Source: Candidatus Mailhella excrementigallinarum
GTDB taxonomy: Bacteria; Desulfobacterota; Desulfovibrionia; Desulfovibrionales; Desulfovibrionaceae
DNA length: 64,000 bases
NCBI GenBank assembly: GCA_944324075.1
Contig: CALUUZ010000013.1
Span: 24,939 to 88,938 of the forward strand
Reading direction: 5' to 3'
Shown: in pieces, positions 34,256 through 42,943 of the stretch
Layout: every line of letters starts with the position of its first letter
Numbering within the stretch: the stretch's first letter is position 1
Translations under genes and position numbers: made by a program
Notes under the pieces: generated by a model
Databases searched by the model: none
Seen by the model: only the letters and a program-made list of their open reading frames with translations
What the model was told of the DNA's origin: nothing

Positions 34256-36505
34256 ATGGAATGGGACAAGCAGCTCCAGCAACTTTCCGAGCGCCTCAGC
34301 TACATGCGCGATATCTTTCCCGAGAAGCATGTGGAGGATATGTCCCTGCTCGGTCTGCAGTTGGACGAACTGAGGCAGGGGATCGCGCGGGGGACGGTCA
34401 AAGATCCGCGCGAGGGAATTGAGTCGCTGGAAAATTTATTCTTTTTCATCGAATGCAAGCTGGAAGACAAGCTGACGCCGATGGACAAGGTACGTATTGT
34501 GCGACACCCGCAGCGCGTCTGTCTGCGTGACATTCTGGAAAATGTCTATGACAATTATACGGAAATAGGCGGCCAGGATGAGCATACCAATGACCCTGCC
34601 ATGCTTATAGCGCGTGCTTATATTACGCGTCGGCGGGGCAAGAAGGTGTATAACCAGTCAGTCATGGTCATTGGCCATGAGAAGGGACACGGCGAGGAAT
34701 TCCGTAACGGCGGTTCCGCCAAACCCTGGGGGAATGCCAAGGCGCAGCACTATATGCAGGTGGCGGAAACAGAAGGTATTCCCATTCATGCCTATGTATT
34801 TACTCCTGGCGGGGACCCGGTCGAGGACTATCCCGGAGCCGCCCAGCAGATAGCGCGCAATATCTATGAAATGGCAGGGCTGGAAGTGCCCGTGGTAGCC
34901 ATTTTTTCCGAAGGCGGTTCCGGCGGAGCGGAGGCTATTTCCCTTGCGGACAAGCGTCTGATGTTTTCACACGGATACTATTCCGTCATTTCTCCCGAAG
35001 GCGCGGCGGCCATTGAGGGACGGCTCAAGCGGGGGGAACGCTCATCCTCTGAACTCATTGAGCGCTGCGCGGCGGATCTGCACCTGACGGCTGACGACAA
35101 TGTGCGCTTCGGGTATATTGATCGTGTAATACAGGAGCCGGTACTGGGGGCGCGCCCCTATCACTTTGAGTTTTTCCGCTCCATCCGCCAGGAAGTCATC
35201 CGCGCTACGGATGAGGTCGTACTCAGTGTCCGCGGCCCTGCTTCGCTGCGGGCCATGGCCCTGCGCGGACTGCGCGACCGCGAAATCAATCTTGATGATA
35301 TGTATGTACGCTGGAATCTGTCCAAAAAGGCCCGGCTCCGCCTGGTGGAAAAACGCCAGAAGCATTTTCTGCGTCTGTCGGAAGGGACCTATTTCAGCGG
35401 ACGTTCCTGGTGGAAGCGCGTGACGGATGAATGGTCCGCCAAGTGCAGTGAAATGTACAACAAACTCAAGCATGATCTGTATCTGAGCAAACGCCGCAGC
35501 GTGTCCAACGCACTGGAAGAGGCGAATGCCGAACTGGACATACTGAAATACCGCCTGACAGCGCCCTGGCGCAGGATGCGCAGCGCTTTCAATCGTACGC
35601 CCAAGCCTCTGGCGACAGAGGAGGAATTGACAGCTCTTTCCGAATGGGATCGCACGCAGGAGCGCGGAGACTGGACATGGGTAAGCCCCAAGGCGCATGA
35701 GGATCGCGCCGTAACCTGCCCGAACAGCGCTCTGCATGGCTGCATGGATTTGTGGGCTCCGGATCTGTATAATGAGTTTGCCGGCGTGTGCACGACCTGC
35801 GGACATCATTTTCCCATGGAATATCAGTGGCTGATGTTCAACTGCTTTGATGACGGTTCCATGTCCGAGTTTAATGAGGAGGTTCAGGCGGGCAATCCCC
35901 TGGCCTTTCCCGGAATGGATGAGCGCCTGGCCACGGCAAGGGAAAAGACCGGACTGCGTTGTGCCTGCATTACATTTGAGGCCAGGGTTGAAGGCACGCA
36001 GGCTGTTGTTGCCGTTCTGGCCGGGGCTTTCCGGGGAGGTTCCGTGGGGGCGGCTGAGGGCGCGAAGTTCGTGGCCGCCGCAGAGCGCGCGCGACGCAAG
36101 CGTTTTCCCTTCATCGTGTACTGTCATGGAACAGCGGGCATCCGTATTCAGGAGGGCACGCACGGCGTCATTCAGATGCCGCGCTGCACGGTAGCCGTGC
36201 GCCGCTATGTGGAAGCCGGCGGCCTCTACCTTGTTATCTATGATACCAACTCCTACGGCGGACCTGTGGCCAGTTTCCTGGGCTGCGCCCATTACCAGTT
36301 TGCCATACGCTCTTCAAATATCGGCTTCGCAGGGCCGGGGGTCATCAAGAATACCACCGGCCGTGACATCCCGCCGGATTATCATAACTGTTATCAGGCC
36401 CTTGCCCGGGGGCATATCCAGGGAGTATGGGACAGACGCGACGTGCGCACCAACCTTAAACAGGCCCTGCTCACCATGGGCGGAAGAAATCTTTATTACC
36501 GATAG
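34256..36505 (+). CDS. acetyl-CoA carboxylase carboxyltransferase, fused alpha and beta parts
   Basis: A 749-residue carboxyltransferase in which two normally separate subunits are joined. The N-terminal part (about 1-320) matches AccA: YMRDIFPEKHVEDMSLLG, FSEGGSGGAEAISLADKRLM and the ISPEGAAAI segment. The C-terminal part (about 480-749) resembles AccD: a cysteine-rich zinc-ribbon-like region CPNSALHGC ... CTTCGHHF (about 489-520), then AAEGAKFVAAAERAR and the glycine-rich PGVIKNTTGRDIP. The linker (about 330-480) is basic and helical. It probably transfers carboxyl from biotin on the neighbouring carrier to acetyl-CoA for fatty acid synthesis. The order alpha-then-beta is reversed relative to propionyl-CoA-type fusions. 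Confidence 0.88.
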   Translation: MEWDKQLQQLSERLSYMRDIFPEKHVEDMSLLGLQLDELRQGIARGTVKDPREGIESLENLFFFIECKLEDKLTPMDKVRIVRHPQRVCLRDILENVYDNYTEIGGQDEHTNDPAMLIARAYITRRRGKKVYNQSVMVIGHEKGHGEEFRNGGSAKPWGNAKAQHYMQVAETEGIPIHAYVFTPGGDPVEDYPGAAQQIARNIYEMAGLEVPVVAIFSEGGSGGAEAISLADKRLMFSHGYYSVISPEGAAAIEGRLKRGERSSSELIERCAADLHLTADDNVRFGYIDRVIQEPVLGARPYHFEFFRSIRQEVIRATDEVVLSVRGPASLRAMALRGLRDREINLDDMYVRWNLSKKARLRLVEKRQKHFLRLSEGTYFSGRSWWKRVTDEWSAKCSEMYNKLKHDLYLSKRRSVSNALEEANAELDILKYRLTAPWRRMRSAFNRTPKPLATEEELTALSEWDRTQERGDWTWVSPKAHEDRAVTCPNSALHGCMDLWAPDLYNEFAGVCTTCGHHFPMEYQWLMFNCFDDGSMSEFNEEVQAGNPLAFPGMDERLATAREKTGLRCACITFEARVEGTQAVVAVLAGAFRGGSVGAAEGAKFVAAAERARRKRFPFIVYCHGTAGIRIQEGTHGVIQMPRCTVAVRRYVEAGGLYLVIYDTNSYGGPVASFLGCAHYQFAIRSSNIGFAGPGVIKNTTGRDIPPDYHNCYQALARGHIQGVWDRRDVRTNLKQALLTMGGRNLYYR

Positions 36506-36517
36506 GCAAGGTGTACC

Positions 36518-37168
36518 ATGCTGGACGTGACCAGTCTGCTGGAATCAATAAAAGCCGAACCGTATACGGAAATGCCCGTGCGCGCGCCTCATACGGGCGT
36601 GATCAATTTCGCCGGGGTTCGGGAAGGCGACAGGGTGATGGGGCCCTGCGGAGAATGGAAGGAGGTGCCGGGCACGCGCATCGCCACCATCACGCGGGAG
36701 CATAATCCCAAACCTGTGGCGGCCTTTGACAAGGGTGTGATTCAGGTTCTGAATCTGGAGATGGAAGGGCATTTTGTGGAGGCCGGGACGGAGATCGCCG
36801 TGCTGCGCCATTATCTTTCCCGTGATGAGGTTGTACGCATCATTTTGCGTAAAAGCCTCCAGTTGTTCTGCGCCCCGGAGCGGGCCAAGTACTACTTTGT
36901 GCCCGATGTGGACAAAAAGGTGAAAATTTCCGGTTCGCGCTCCGTGACAGTGCAGGATGGCATGGAACTGTTCATTGTGTCCCGCATGAAGCGCGAGGTT
37001 CCGCTGATTTATCACGGCGCCGAAGGCGTGATTTATGAAGTGTATTTCAAGCAGAATGAAAACGTCGATGCAGGCAGTCCGCTGATTGGCGTCTGTCCTC
37101 CGGATCAGATTGCCCAGATTGAAGATGTGATCGCGCGTGTCCAGATGGACTGGACAGAAGCCGAGTAA
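36518..37168 (+). CDS. biotin carrier protein with two biotinyl-like domains
   Basis: A 216-residue protein with two hammerhead (biotinyl/lipoyl-like) modules. The first, about residues 18-95, has RAPHTGVINFAGVREGDRVM and GVIQVLNLEMEGHFVEAG but no lysine at the modification point. The second, about 130-205, contains SRMKREV (about 154-160), the counterpart of the A/E-M-K-M biotinylation motif, followed by GVIYEVYFKQNENVDAGSPL. Only the second can carry biotin. It lies 12 bases after the carboxyltransferase and completes the three-component enzyme. The first module may serve docking (inference). Confidence 0.8.
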   Translation: MLDVTSLLESIKAEPYTEMPVRAPHTGVINFAGVREGDRVMGPCGEWKEVPGTRIATITREHNPKPVAAFDKGVIQVLNLEMEGHFVEAGTEIAVLRHYLSRDEVVRIILRKSLQLFCAPERAKYYFVPDVDKKVKISGSRSVTVQDGMELFIVSRMKREVPLIYHGAEGVIYEVYFKQNENVDAGSPLIGVCPPDQIAQIEDVIARVQMDWTEAE

Positions 37169-37234
37169 TGTCCGGAGTCTGCATGGCAGCCTGGAAGAAA
37201 ACGATGTTTGTCGAAATCAGGAGATGGTGCGGGC

Positions 37235-37591
37235 ATGGGCAGAATTTTGCAGATCCGCGTCAGCGCATGGACATATGACGAAGATGATGTTCTGCGCGCG
37301 TGGCCTCGGCTTTGTGCCGCTGTATGGCCGGAACTGGATAAGTGGGCCCCGGTGGGTGGCAGGCGCGGAGTGATGGAACTTGCTGAGGCCCTGCCCGATG
37401 TTGTTCGTTTTGGCGGATGGCCGGAGGAACTGAAGACACGGACGGCGGAAGCCGTGCGTGCTGTGGCAAAGTGCCGGGAGGGGCTTGTCCAGGCCCTCGC
37501 AGACTGGAAGCCCGAGGAGGCCAATCGGCTCAGTGACTCTCTGGAAGAAGCTCTGGATACTCTGGAGAAACTCATGCCCACGGACGCTTGA
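37235..37591 (+). CDS. conserved hypothetical small protein
   Basis: A 118-residue acidic protein (MGRILQIRVSAWTYDEDDVL at the N-terminus) with no recognised domain. It has a tryptophan-rich middle (AAVWPELDKWAP, RFGGWPEE) and a C-terminal alpha-helical pair (about 70-115), which could be a coiled coil. The ATG at 37235 is preferred to a TTG nine codons upstream because aggag precedes it at 11 bases. It follows the biotin carrier by 66 bases and may share its transcript. Function unknown. Confidence 0.7.
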   Translation: MGRILQIRVSAWTYDEDDVLRAWPRLCAAVWPELDKWAPVGGRRGVMELAEALPDVVRFGGWPEELKTRTAEAVRAVAKCREGLVQALADWKPEEANRLSDSLEEALDTLEKLMPTDA

Positions 37592-37793
37592 ACGCCATCT
37601 GTGGAAGGCTGAGGACGGACTTGAGTTCCGGATACTTCCGGTTTACACTTGAAAAGGTATTTCTTTCAGGAAGATAAGAGCGTTTTTCCCTTTCAGCGCA
37701 CTCTGAAGTCCCGGCCCGAAGGTCGGAAGTCAGGGCGCGACGGGCGGATATGCTCACCTGCAAAACTCTCTATTCGGAAGGGAGGTTCCCCCT

Positions 37794-38309
37794 ATGCTCA
37801 ATAAAGTTATGATTATCGGTCGTCTTGGTAGGGATCCTGAAGTTCGCTATACCCAGAGCGGAGCCCCCGTAACCACGCTGAATATTGCTACGGATGAATC
37901 CTATACCGACAGGGACGGTAATCGGACGGAGCGTACGGAGTGGCATCGTGTGGTGGTTTTCCAGCGTGCCGCTGAAACATGCGCCCAGTATCTTTCCAAG
38001 GGAAGTCTGGTGTATGTGGAGGGAAAACTTCAGACCCGCAAATGGCAGGATCAGAACGGACAGGATCGTTACTCGACGGAAATCAAGGCAGATCGCGTTC
38101 AGTTCCTGGATCGCAAGGGGGATCGCGGCGGTATGGAGGACGGAGGGATGGAAGAACCCGCGCCGCGCCGTGCCGCGCCGTCCGGCGGCAGCCGTGGGGG
38201 GGCAGGACAGCAGCGCCGCGCTCCTGTGCGCCAGCAGCCCGATATGGATGAAGACCTTGGCCCGGCCTTCCCTTCCGAGGCCAGCAATATGGACGATATT
38301 CCGTTCTGA
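37794..38309 (+). CDS. ssb: single-stranded DNA-binding protein
   Basis: A 171-residue SSB. The OB-fold spans about residues 1-110, with NKVMIIGRLGRDPEVRYT, the WHRVVVF strand and EGKLQTRKWQDQNGQDRY. A disordered linker rich in Gly, Arg and Pro follows, ending in the acidic tip MDDIPF, the tail that recruits partner proteins. The start has a ggaggt-type site (ggaaggga...gaggttccccct, weak spacing of about nine). It is preceded by 200 bases with a possible weak promoter. Confidence 0.95.
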   Translation: MLNKVMIIGRLGRDPEVRYTQSGAPVTTLNIATDESYTDRDGNRTERTEWHRVVVFQRAAETCAQYLSKGSLVYVEGKLQTRKWQDQNGQDRYSTEIKADRVQFLDRKGDRGGMEDGGMEEPAPRRAAPSGGSRGGAGQQRRAPVRQQPDMDEDLGPAFPSEASNMDDIPF

Positions 38310-38590
38310 AGGCGGCGTGTGCGGGATGCGCGGAGAGTCTCCCCTCCTGTCTGCGATGTGCGTTTCGGCAAAGGGAGAAATCCGCAAAGCAGACGGGGGG
38401 AGGATTCCTTCGGCACGGCTCTGGTAATGTTTGTGGTTGACGTGCTCCGGTTTCCTGAGACGCGGATGGCGGTGAGCCCGGAAAGAATCCTTGCTGCATG
38501 ACAGTACGGCCTGGAAAAGAGAAAGGGGATTTTCCTGTCCTGCGGCGTCCGTGGAGTTTTTCAGCCGCAACGATGAGCGGAGCATACTGT

Positions 38591-39136
38591 ATGCCTACGA
38601 TCTTTTCCCACCCGGCTCCCATGCTGGCTCTTGCTCTGGCGGTCGGCAGCAGGGGCATTCCGGTTCCCCTGCTGTTGTTTGGCATGGTCTGCACCATTCT
38701 GCCGGATGCTGATGTTCTGGGGTTCAGGTTTGGCATCTCCTATGGAAATGTACTGGGGCATCGGGGCATTTCCCACTCTCTGGCGTTTGCCCTGACTGCG
38801 GGAGTCGCGGGGGCAATTGGTGCTCCTCTGCTGCGTTCCGGACGCATGAAGGCCTTTTGTGTGGGCTTTTTTGCCGGTGTCAGCCATACTGTTCTTGACG
38901 CCATGACAAGCGGGGGACTGGGCGTTGCCGCTCTCTGGCCGTTTGATCAGGGAAGGCACTTTCTGCCATGGCGGCCCATCAGTGTTTCACCAATCGGGCC
39001 GCGCTCTTTCTTTACACAGCGCGGAGTGGAAGTTCTGCTTTCAGAACTGCGCTGGGTGTGGCTGCCCTGTCTTCTGGCAGGATGCCCGGCGTTCGCGGTA
39101 CGGCACATTTTAAATCGAAAAAACAGAAATGCGTGA
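38591..39136 (+). CDS. DUF457/YdjM-family membrane protein (predicted metal-dependent hydrolase)
   Basis: A 181-residue membrane protein beginning MPTIFSHPAPMLALALAV. Family motifs are PDADVLGF (about 37-44) and GHRGISHSLAFALT (about 56-69), giving the D-x-D ... H-R-x-x-x-H pattern that suggests a metal site, plus a later LDAMTSGGLGVAALWPF (about 101-117). YdjM in E. coli is LexA-controlled; no such site was seen here. The ATG at 38591 is taken because the conserved N-terminus starts there; a frame 31 codons longer lacks homology. It is followed by 800 bases of repeats. Confidence 0.82.
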   Translation: MPTIFSHPAPMLALALAVGSRGIPVPLLLFGMVCTILPDADVLGFRFGISYGNVLGHRGISHSLAFALTAGVAGAIGAPLLRSGRMKAFCVGFFAGVSHTVLDAMTSGGLGVAALWPFDQGRHFLPWRPISVSPIGPRSFFTQRGVEVLLSELRWVWLPCLLAGCPAFAVRHILNRKNRNA

Positions 39137-39178
39137 ATTTCTACGTCGTTATGCTCTGATTCTGGCCTGTTTCATTCT

Positions 39179-39473
39179 GGCTCTGCTTTCTTTCTTCGTA
39201 CGCTGAACATATCCTTGACCGCCGGAGGCGCGCCGCGTCAGCGGCGTATGGAACAACGCCCCCCGCCGTATGGTAATGCGGCATGGAGGGGGCGAGGAGC
39301 GGAGCCGGGTGAAGCGCAGCTTCACGAGGGCGCAAGCGAGCCGGCCGAGGATACAAGTTGCCTTTGTCCGTGTGGAACTCGGGCTGTCTTTGCGGCAACG
39401 CATGTTCCGCCTCGCTGCCGGAGCGGAACCGCACGCCTCGCGCAACGCCACCAGCACGGTTTTGCAGCAGAGG
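39179..39473 (+). repeat. repeat family B element
   Basis: Begins GGCTCTGCTTTCTTTC and ends (other strand) CCTCTGCTGCAAAACC, which are weakly inverted. The interior has the characteristic TTGACCGCCGGAGGC, CCGTATGGTAATGCGGCATGG hairpin, GAAGCGCAGCTTC hairpin, AAGCGAGCCGGCCG and TTTGCGGCAACGCATG. No coding capacity is credible. Confidence 0.65.
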
Positions 39474-39632
39474 TCAACGCATTACGTCTTGATAACCGCG
39501 GCACAGATGCTCCGCGGCGTGAAATGTTTCGGAGTGCCAGAGCTTTTCGCCATCGAAATGCTCTACTGGGCCGAGCAGGGTGAGACTCATCCCTGCTTTC
39601 TTTCTTCGCAAGGTGCTGTGCGTCAATGGCTA

Positions 39633-39813
39633 GAGCATTTTCGTCTTGAAAATGCTCCCGGAGTCAAGCGAAGCGAGACTTCGCCGCGACGCCATCCCCT
39701 TCTCCGGTGTCGCCGCAATTTACTTGCGGCGTATAGCTCCGGCTTCAGGCGTGAAACCTGCGAGCCGGAACATAGGGTCCTGACTGGCAGACATTTTCGA
39801 GGGCAAAACGCTC
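39633..39813 (+). repeat. repeat family A element (181 bp)
   Basis: TA lies to the left (39631-39632). It opens GAGCATTTTCGTCTTGAAAATGCTC (a tight end hairpin) and ends GGGCAAAACGCTC followed by TG. The internal CGAAGCGAGACTTCG hairpin and GCGGCGTATAGCTCCGG agree with other copies. A damaged third copy lies just upstream at about 39505-39600. Confidence 0.82.
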
Positions 39814-39815
39814 TG

Positions 39816-39935
39816 GAGGTTCCGTATCGCCCCACCTGGCCGGCGTCGCCGCAGTTCACCTGCGGCTGCTCCGGCGGAATGAAGCCTGCGGGGCAGAACA
39901 TGATGCTGGCAGATATGTTCAATTGCAGAATGCTC
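39816..39935 (+). repeat. partial repeat family A element abutting selU
   Basis: Only the right part is present: a GTCGCCGCAGTTCACCTGCGGC hairpin, GCTCCGG, TGGCAGATATGTTCAATTGCAG and the end AATGCTC followed by TA (39936-39937). The end forms the TAG stop codon of selU on the minus strand. Confidence 0.75.
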
Positions 39936-41017
39936 TAAAGTTCTCCGGAAACTTCTTTCCGGTACAGGATTTCCGCTGCGGCGTGCGGATCGTCCTGCGG
40001 CATGTCGAGACGGAAAATGCGGAGCCTTCCATGCTTGTCCATCTGTCGTGCATAAAGCCTGTCATAAAAAAAGAGAATGTCGCGCACGGCGTCTTCGAAG
40101 CGTTCACTCTGAACAGCCCTGCTGCAAAGAGTCGCACGTTCGTCCCCCAGACGGGGGCGGATACGTTCGATGCAGTCAGCGAGCGCGCTCTTGAACTCCG
40201 CTCCGGTATACAGGCGCAGCAGCCGTCTGATACGTCCCTCAAGGGGGACATGCAGCTCCACAACCCTGCCAGTGCGGACATGTTCGAACAGTTCTCCGCA
40301 CAACGATACCGTACCGATACGGCGATCCTCGTCTTCCAGCCAGACGGGACGCGCGGGATCGAGCTTTCTCCACTGTTCAAACAGGGTATTTTCCATATGC
40401 TCATTGCAGGGCTGAACGCCCATGCCGATGCCACCGAAAGCCGAACCCCGATGGCAGGCAAGGCCTTCCAGATCCACCACCTGAGCGCCCAGCGCAGCGA
40501 GTTCGTGCAGAACTTCCGTTTTGCCGCTGCCGGTCATGCCGCTCAGGACAAGTGCATTGACGGGTTTTGCCAGTTCCGAGCGCACAAAGGATCTGTATGC
40601 CTTGTACCCGCCTTCAAGAATAAAGACGGAAAAACCGCCTGTTTCCATCAGCCAGGCCAGTGCCCTGCTTCGCATTCCGCCGCGCCAGCAATGCAGCAGA
40701 ACTCTTTTTTCCTTCTTTCCGTTCCGGTTGATTTCCCGTCGGCCATGCAGGCAATTCCGGCAGAGCTGCCGCGCGCGGCCAAGTTTGGCCGCCAGTTGCG
40801 GCCCGATGAGTTCCAGAGCGACGTGCAGAGCCGCCTCGGAACCGCTTTTGGCATGGGCAGTCCCCACGGCCTCGCGCTCCTCGTCGGATAACAGGGGAAG
40901 ATTGAGCGAGCCGGGAATATGCGCATGGGCATATTCCGAAGGTGAGCGCACGTCAATGAGCGGAAGACCTTCATCTCGAAGGCGCAGAAATTCAGAGGGA
41001 GATATGTATTCCGACAT
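39935..41017 (-). CDS. selU: tRNA 2-selenouridine synthase
   Basis: A 360-residue enzyme (also called MnmH or YbbB; 364 in E. coli). It has an N-terminal rhodanese domain (about 1-125) with [20 protein letters not shown] and the active cysteine in HCWRGGMRS (about 108-116), followed by a P-loop domain with [15 protein letters not shown] (about 155-169). It replaces sulfur of 2-thiouridine at wobble U34 by selenium using selenophosphate, through a geranylated intermediate. A selD gene is not in this window. The start at 41017 begins the conserved [10 protein letters not shown]; a frame 41 codons longer has no homology. Its TAG stop is made by a family A end. Confidence 0.92.
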   Translation of the reverse strand: MSEYISPSEFLRLRDEGLPLIDVRSPSEYAHAHIPGSLNLPLLSDEEREAVGTAHAKSGSEAALHVALELIGPQLAAKLGRARQLCRNCLHGRREINRNGKKEKRVLLHCWRGGMRSRALAWLMETGGFSVFILEGGYKAYRSFVRSELAKPVNALVLSGMTGSGKTEVLHELAALGAQVVDLEGLACHRGSAFGGIGMGVQPCNEHMENTLFEQWRKLDPARPVWLEDEDRRIGTVSLCGELFEHVRTGRVVELHVPLEGRIRRLLRLYTGAEFKSALADCIERIRPRLGDERATLCSRAVQSERFEDAVRDILFFYDRLYARQMDKHGRLRIFRLDMPQDDPHAAAEILYRKEVSGEL

Positions 41018-41146
41018 GGGAAGGAATATAGGACAAGGAAACGGAAATGTCAGTACCGGCGGATGAACCGTTGCGCCCGGTTCTGCAAGGAGGAGCGGCT
41101 TTCTCAAGGCTTGCCTTACCCCGCTTTTGGAGCTATTCATGCCGGA

Positions 41147-42673
41147 ATGTCAACGCAACGCCTTCTTTTTCTCGCTCCTGCCCAGGCTGTAACCCGCATT
41201 TTCCCGCAACTGCGTGATGCGGGCTTTGAAGTTGCGCTCGCCGAAAATCTGAAAGGAGCGACTGTATTTGTACGCAAGTCCGGCCCCGGCCTGATTTTTG
41301 CGCGTCCCTCCCTGCCGGGATTTCAGGTTGAGGATCTGCTGGCCGTGAGCGCTGACGATGCGGATTTTCCTCCTGTCATCGTGATCAGTGAACGGGGGAC
41401 CGCGGATGAAGCCCGGCGTCTGATGGGGCTTGGAGCGCGCGACTACTGGCTGGAACCTCTCAGTTTTGATAAAATCGTTGCCGCTGCGCGCGAGCCTCGC
41501 CCTGCTGTTCCCGTTCCCTCGTGCAGTACGCTGGGAGGGCATCGCCCGGAGTCGCGTCCGTCCGGAAGCGGCAGAAATGCGCCGCGTATCGTAGGCAGCC
41601 ATCCCGCCATGCGGAGAGTGATGGCACTGGCCCGCCAGGTCGCTCCTTCGCGCGCCACGGTGCTCCTTTCCGGAGAATCCGGCACAGGCAAGGAAATGTT
41701 TGCCAGGACGCTGCATGCCTGGAGCGATCGCGCGGACGGCCCGTTTGTTGCCGTCAACTGCGCCGCGCTGCCTGAGCATCTGCTGGAGAGCGAACTTTTC
41801 GGACACGAGAAAGGTGCTTTTACCGGGGCCATTGCCCGCAAACCGGGCAGGTTTGAGCTGGCCGACGGCGGAACCATTCTGCTGGATGAAATCTCAGAGA
41901 TGGAACTGGGGCTTCAGGCCAAGCTTCTGCGTGTTCTTCAGGAAAGCGAAATTGATCGCGTGGGCGGTACGGAAAGCGTCAGGGTGAATGTGCGCGTAAT
42001 CGCCACGACAAACCGCAATCTGGAAGAATGGGTCAGGGAAGGAAAGTTTCGTCAGGATCTTTTCTTTCGCCTCAATGTCATTCCCCTGCGTCTTCCCTCT
42101 CTCCGGGAGCGAGGAGAGGACGTATTGGAACTGGCCCGTTTTTTTATGAACATGTATGTGCGGGAGTATGCCCTTCCTTCCACCGAACTTTCTCCCGAGG
42201 CATCCCGCTGGCTGCTTGACTATGACTGGCCGGGCAATGTGCGTGAACTTCAGAATCTCATGGAACGGGCGGTTCTTCTTGCCGGGGGGAAAGCCATTCT
42301 GCCGGGGCATTTTCTTCTGGATCCTGATGCGTGGCCGCTTTTTGCGGGCGAGGAAAGCGACTGCGCCGGGCAGAGTGAAGACGGGCCCCAGGCAGGGAAC
42401 CTCGACGGGAGCGCAGGAATCGAAGTGGAAACTGACGTGCCCGTTTCTGACGCGGATAACCCGCGGCTGCGGGAGGAGGGGGAAAAAGCTTCGGAGACTC
42501 TGTTCTCCGGCGCTGTCATTCCCCTGCATGAAATGGAACGCATCATGATTATGAAGGGATTGTCCGCCACTGACGGCAACCGGACGCAGGCCGCCGAGCT
42601 GCTGGGTATTTCGGTGCGTACTCTGCGCAACAAGCTGAATGAGTACCGTGGAATGGGGCTGGAAATCGACTAG
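41147..42673 (+). CDS. FlbD/FlrC-like sigma-54 activator with non-canonical receiver domain
   Basis: A 508-residue enhancer-binding protein. The receiver-like N-terminus (about 1-115) lacks the acidic pocket and phosphorylatable aspartate; the usual LxxLDxxLPG reads [11 protein letters not shown]. The AAA+ core (about 147-380) has GESGTGKE (Walker A), the GAFTGA loop that contacts sigma-54, and ILLDEISEM (Walker B). The C-terminal Fis-type helix-turn-helix is [23 protein letters not shown], near-identical to flagellar FlbD/FlrC. So it probably drives class II or III flagellar genes, like the motAB genes 10 kb away. The start was chosen at the receiver's beginning; no strong ribosome-binding site is seen. 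Confidence 0.85.
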   Translation: MSTQRLLFLAPAQAVTRIFPQLRDAGFEVALAENLKGATVFVRKSGPGLIFARPSLPGFQVEDLLAVSADDADFPPVIVISERGTADEARRLMGLGARDYWLEPLSFDKIVAAAREPRPAVPVPSCSTLGGHRPESRPSGSGRNAPRIVGSHPAMRRVMALARQVAPSRATVLLSGESGTGKEMFARTLHAWSDRADGPFVAVNCAALPEHLLESELFGHEKGAFTGAIARKPGRFELADGGTILLDEISEMELGLQAKLLRVLQESEIDRVGGTESVRVNVRVIATTNRNLEEWVREGKFRQDLFFRLNVIPLRLPSLRERGEDVLELARFFMNMYVREYALPSTELSPEASRWLLDYDWPGNVRELQNLMERAVLLAGGKAILPGHFLLDPDAWPLFAGEESDCAGQSEDGPQAGNLDGSAGIEVETDVPVSDADNPRLREEGEKASETLFSGAVIPLHEMERIMIMKGLSATDGNRTQAAELLGISVRTLRNKLNEYRGMGLEID

Positions 42674-42943
42674 TGCGGCTTGATTTGAGTGTGCAGAAAA
42701 GCGGCGCGGAGGGATTTGAAGGAGAGACTGATGCAGGTATGGCCAGTCTGTTCCTGGATATGCTGACGATATGACTGATGGAAGCATTTGCTTTGTCCAT
42801 GTTGTCGGAGTACGGGATTTCCGTGAGGTCCCGTACCGGGACGGCCGGAGGCGACGCCCGGCCGCTTCGGCCCGTTTTGGAGCGGGCACGTTACCGGAAA
42901 GCGGCTCCGGCGGGGCCGCAGTTTTTCGCAAAAGGCGGATGGA

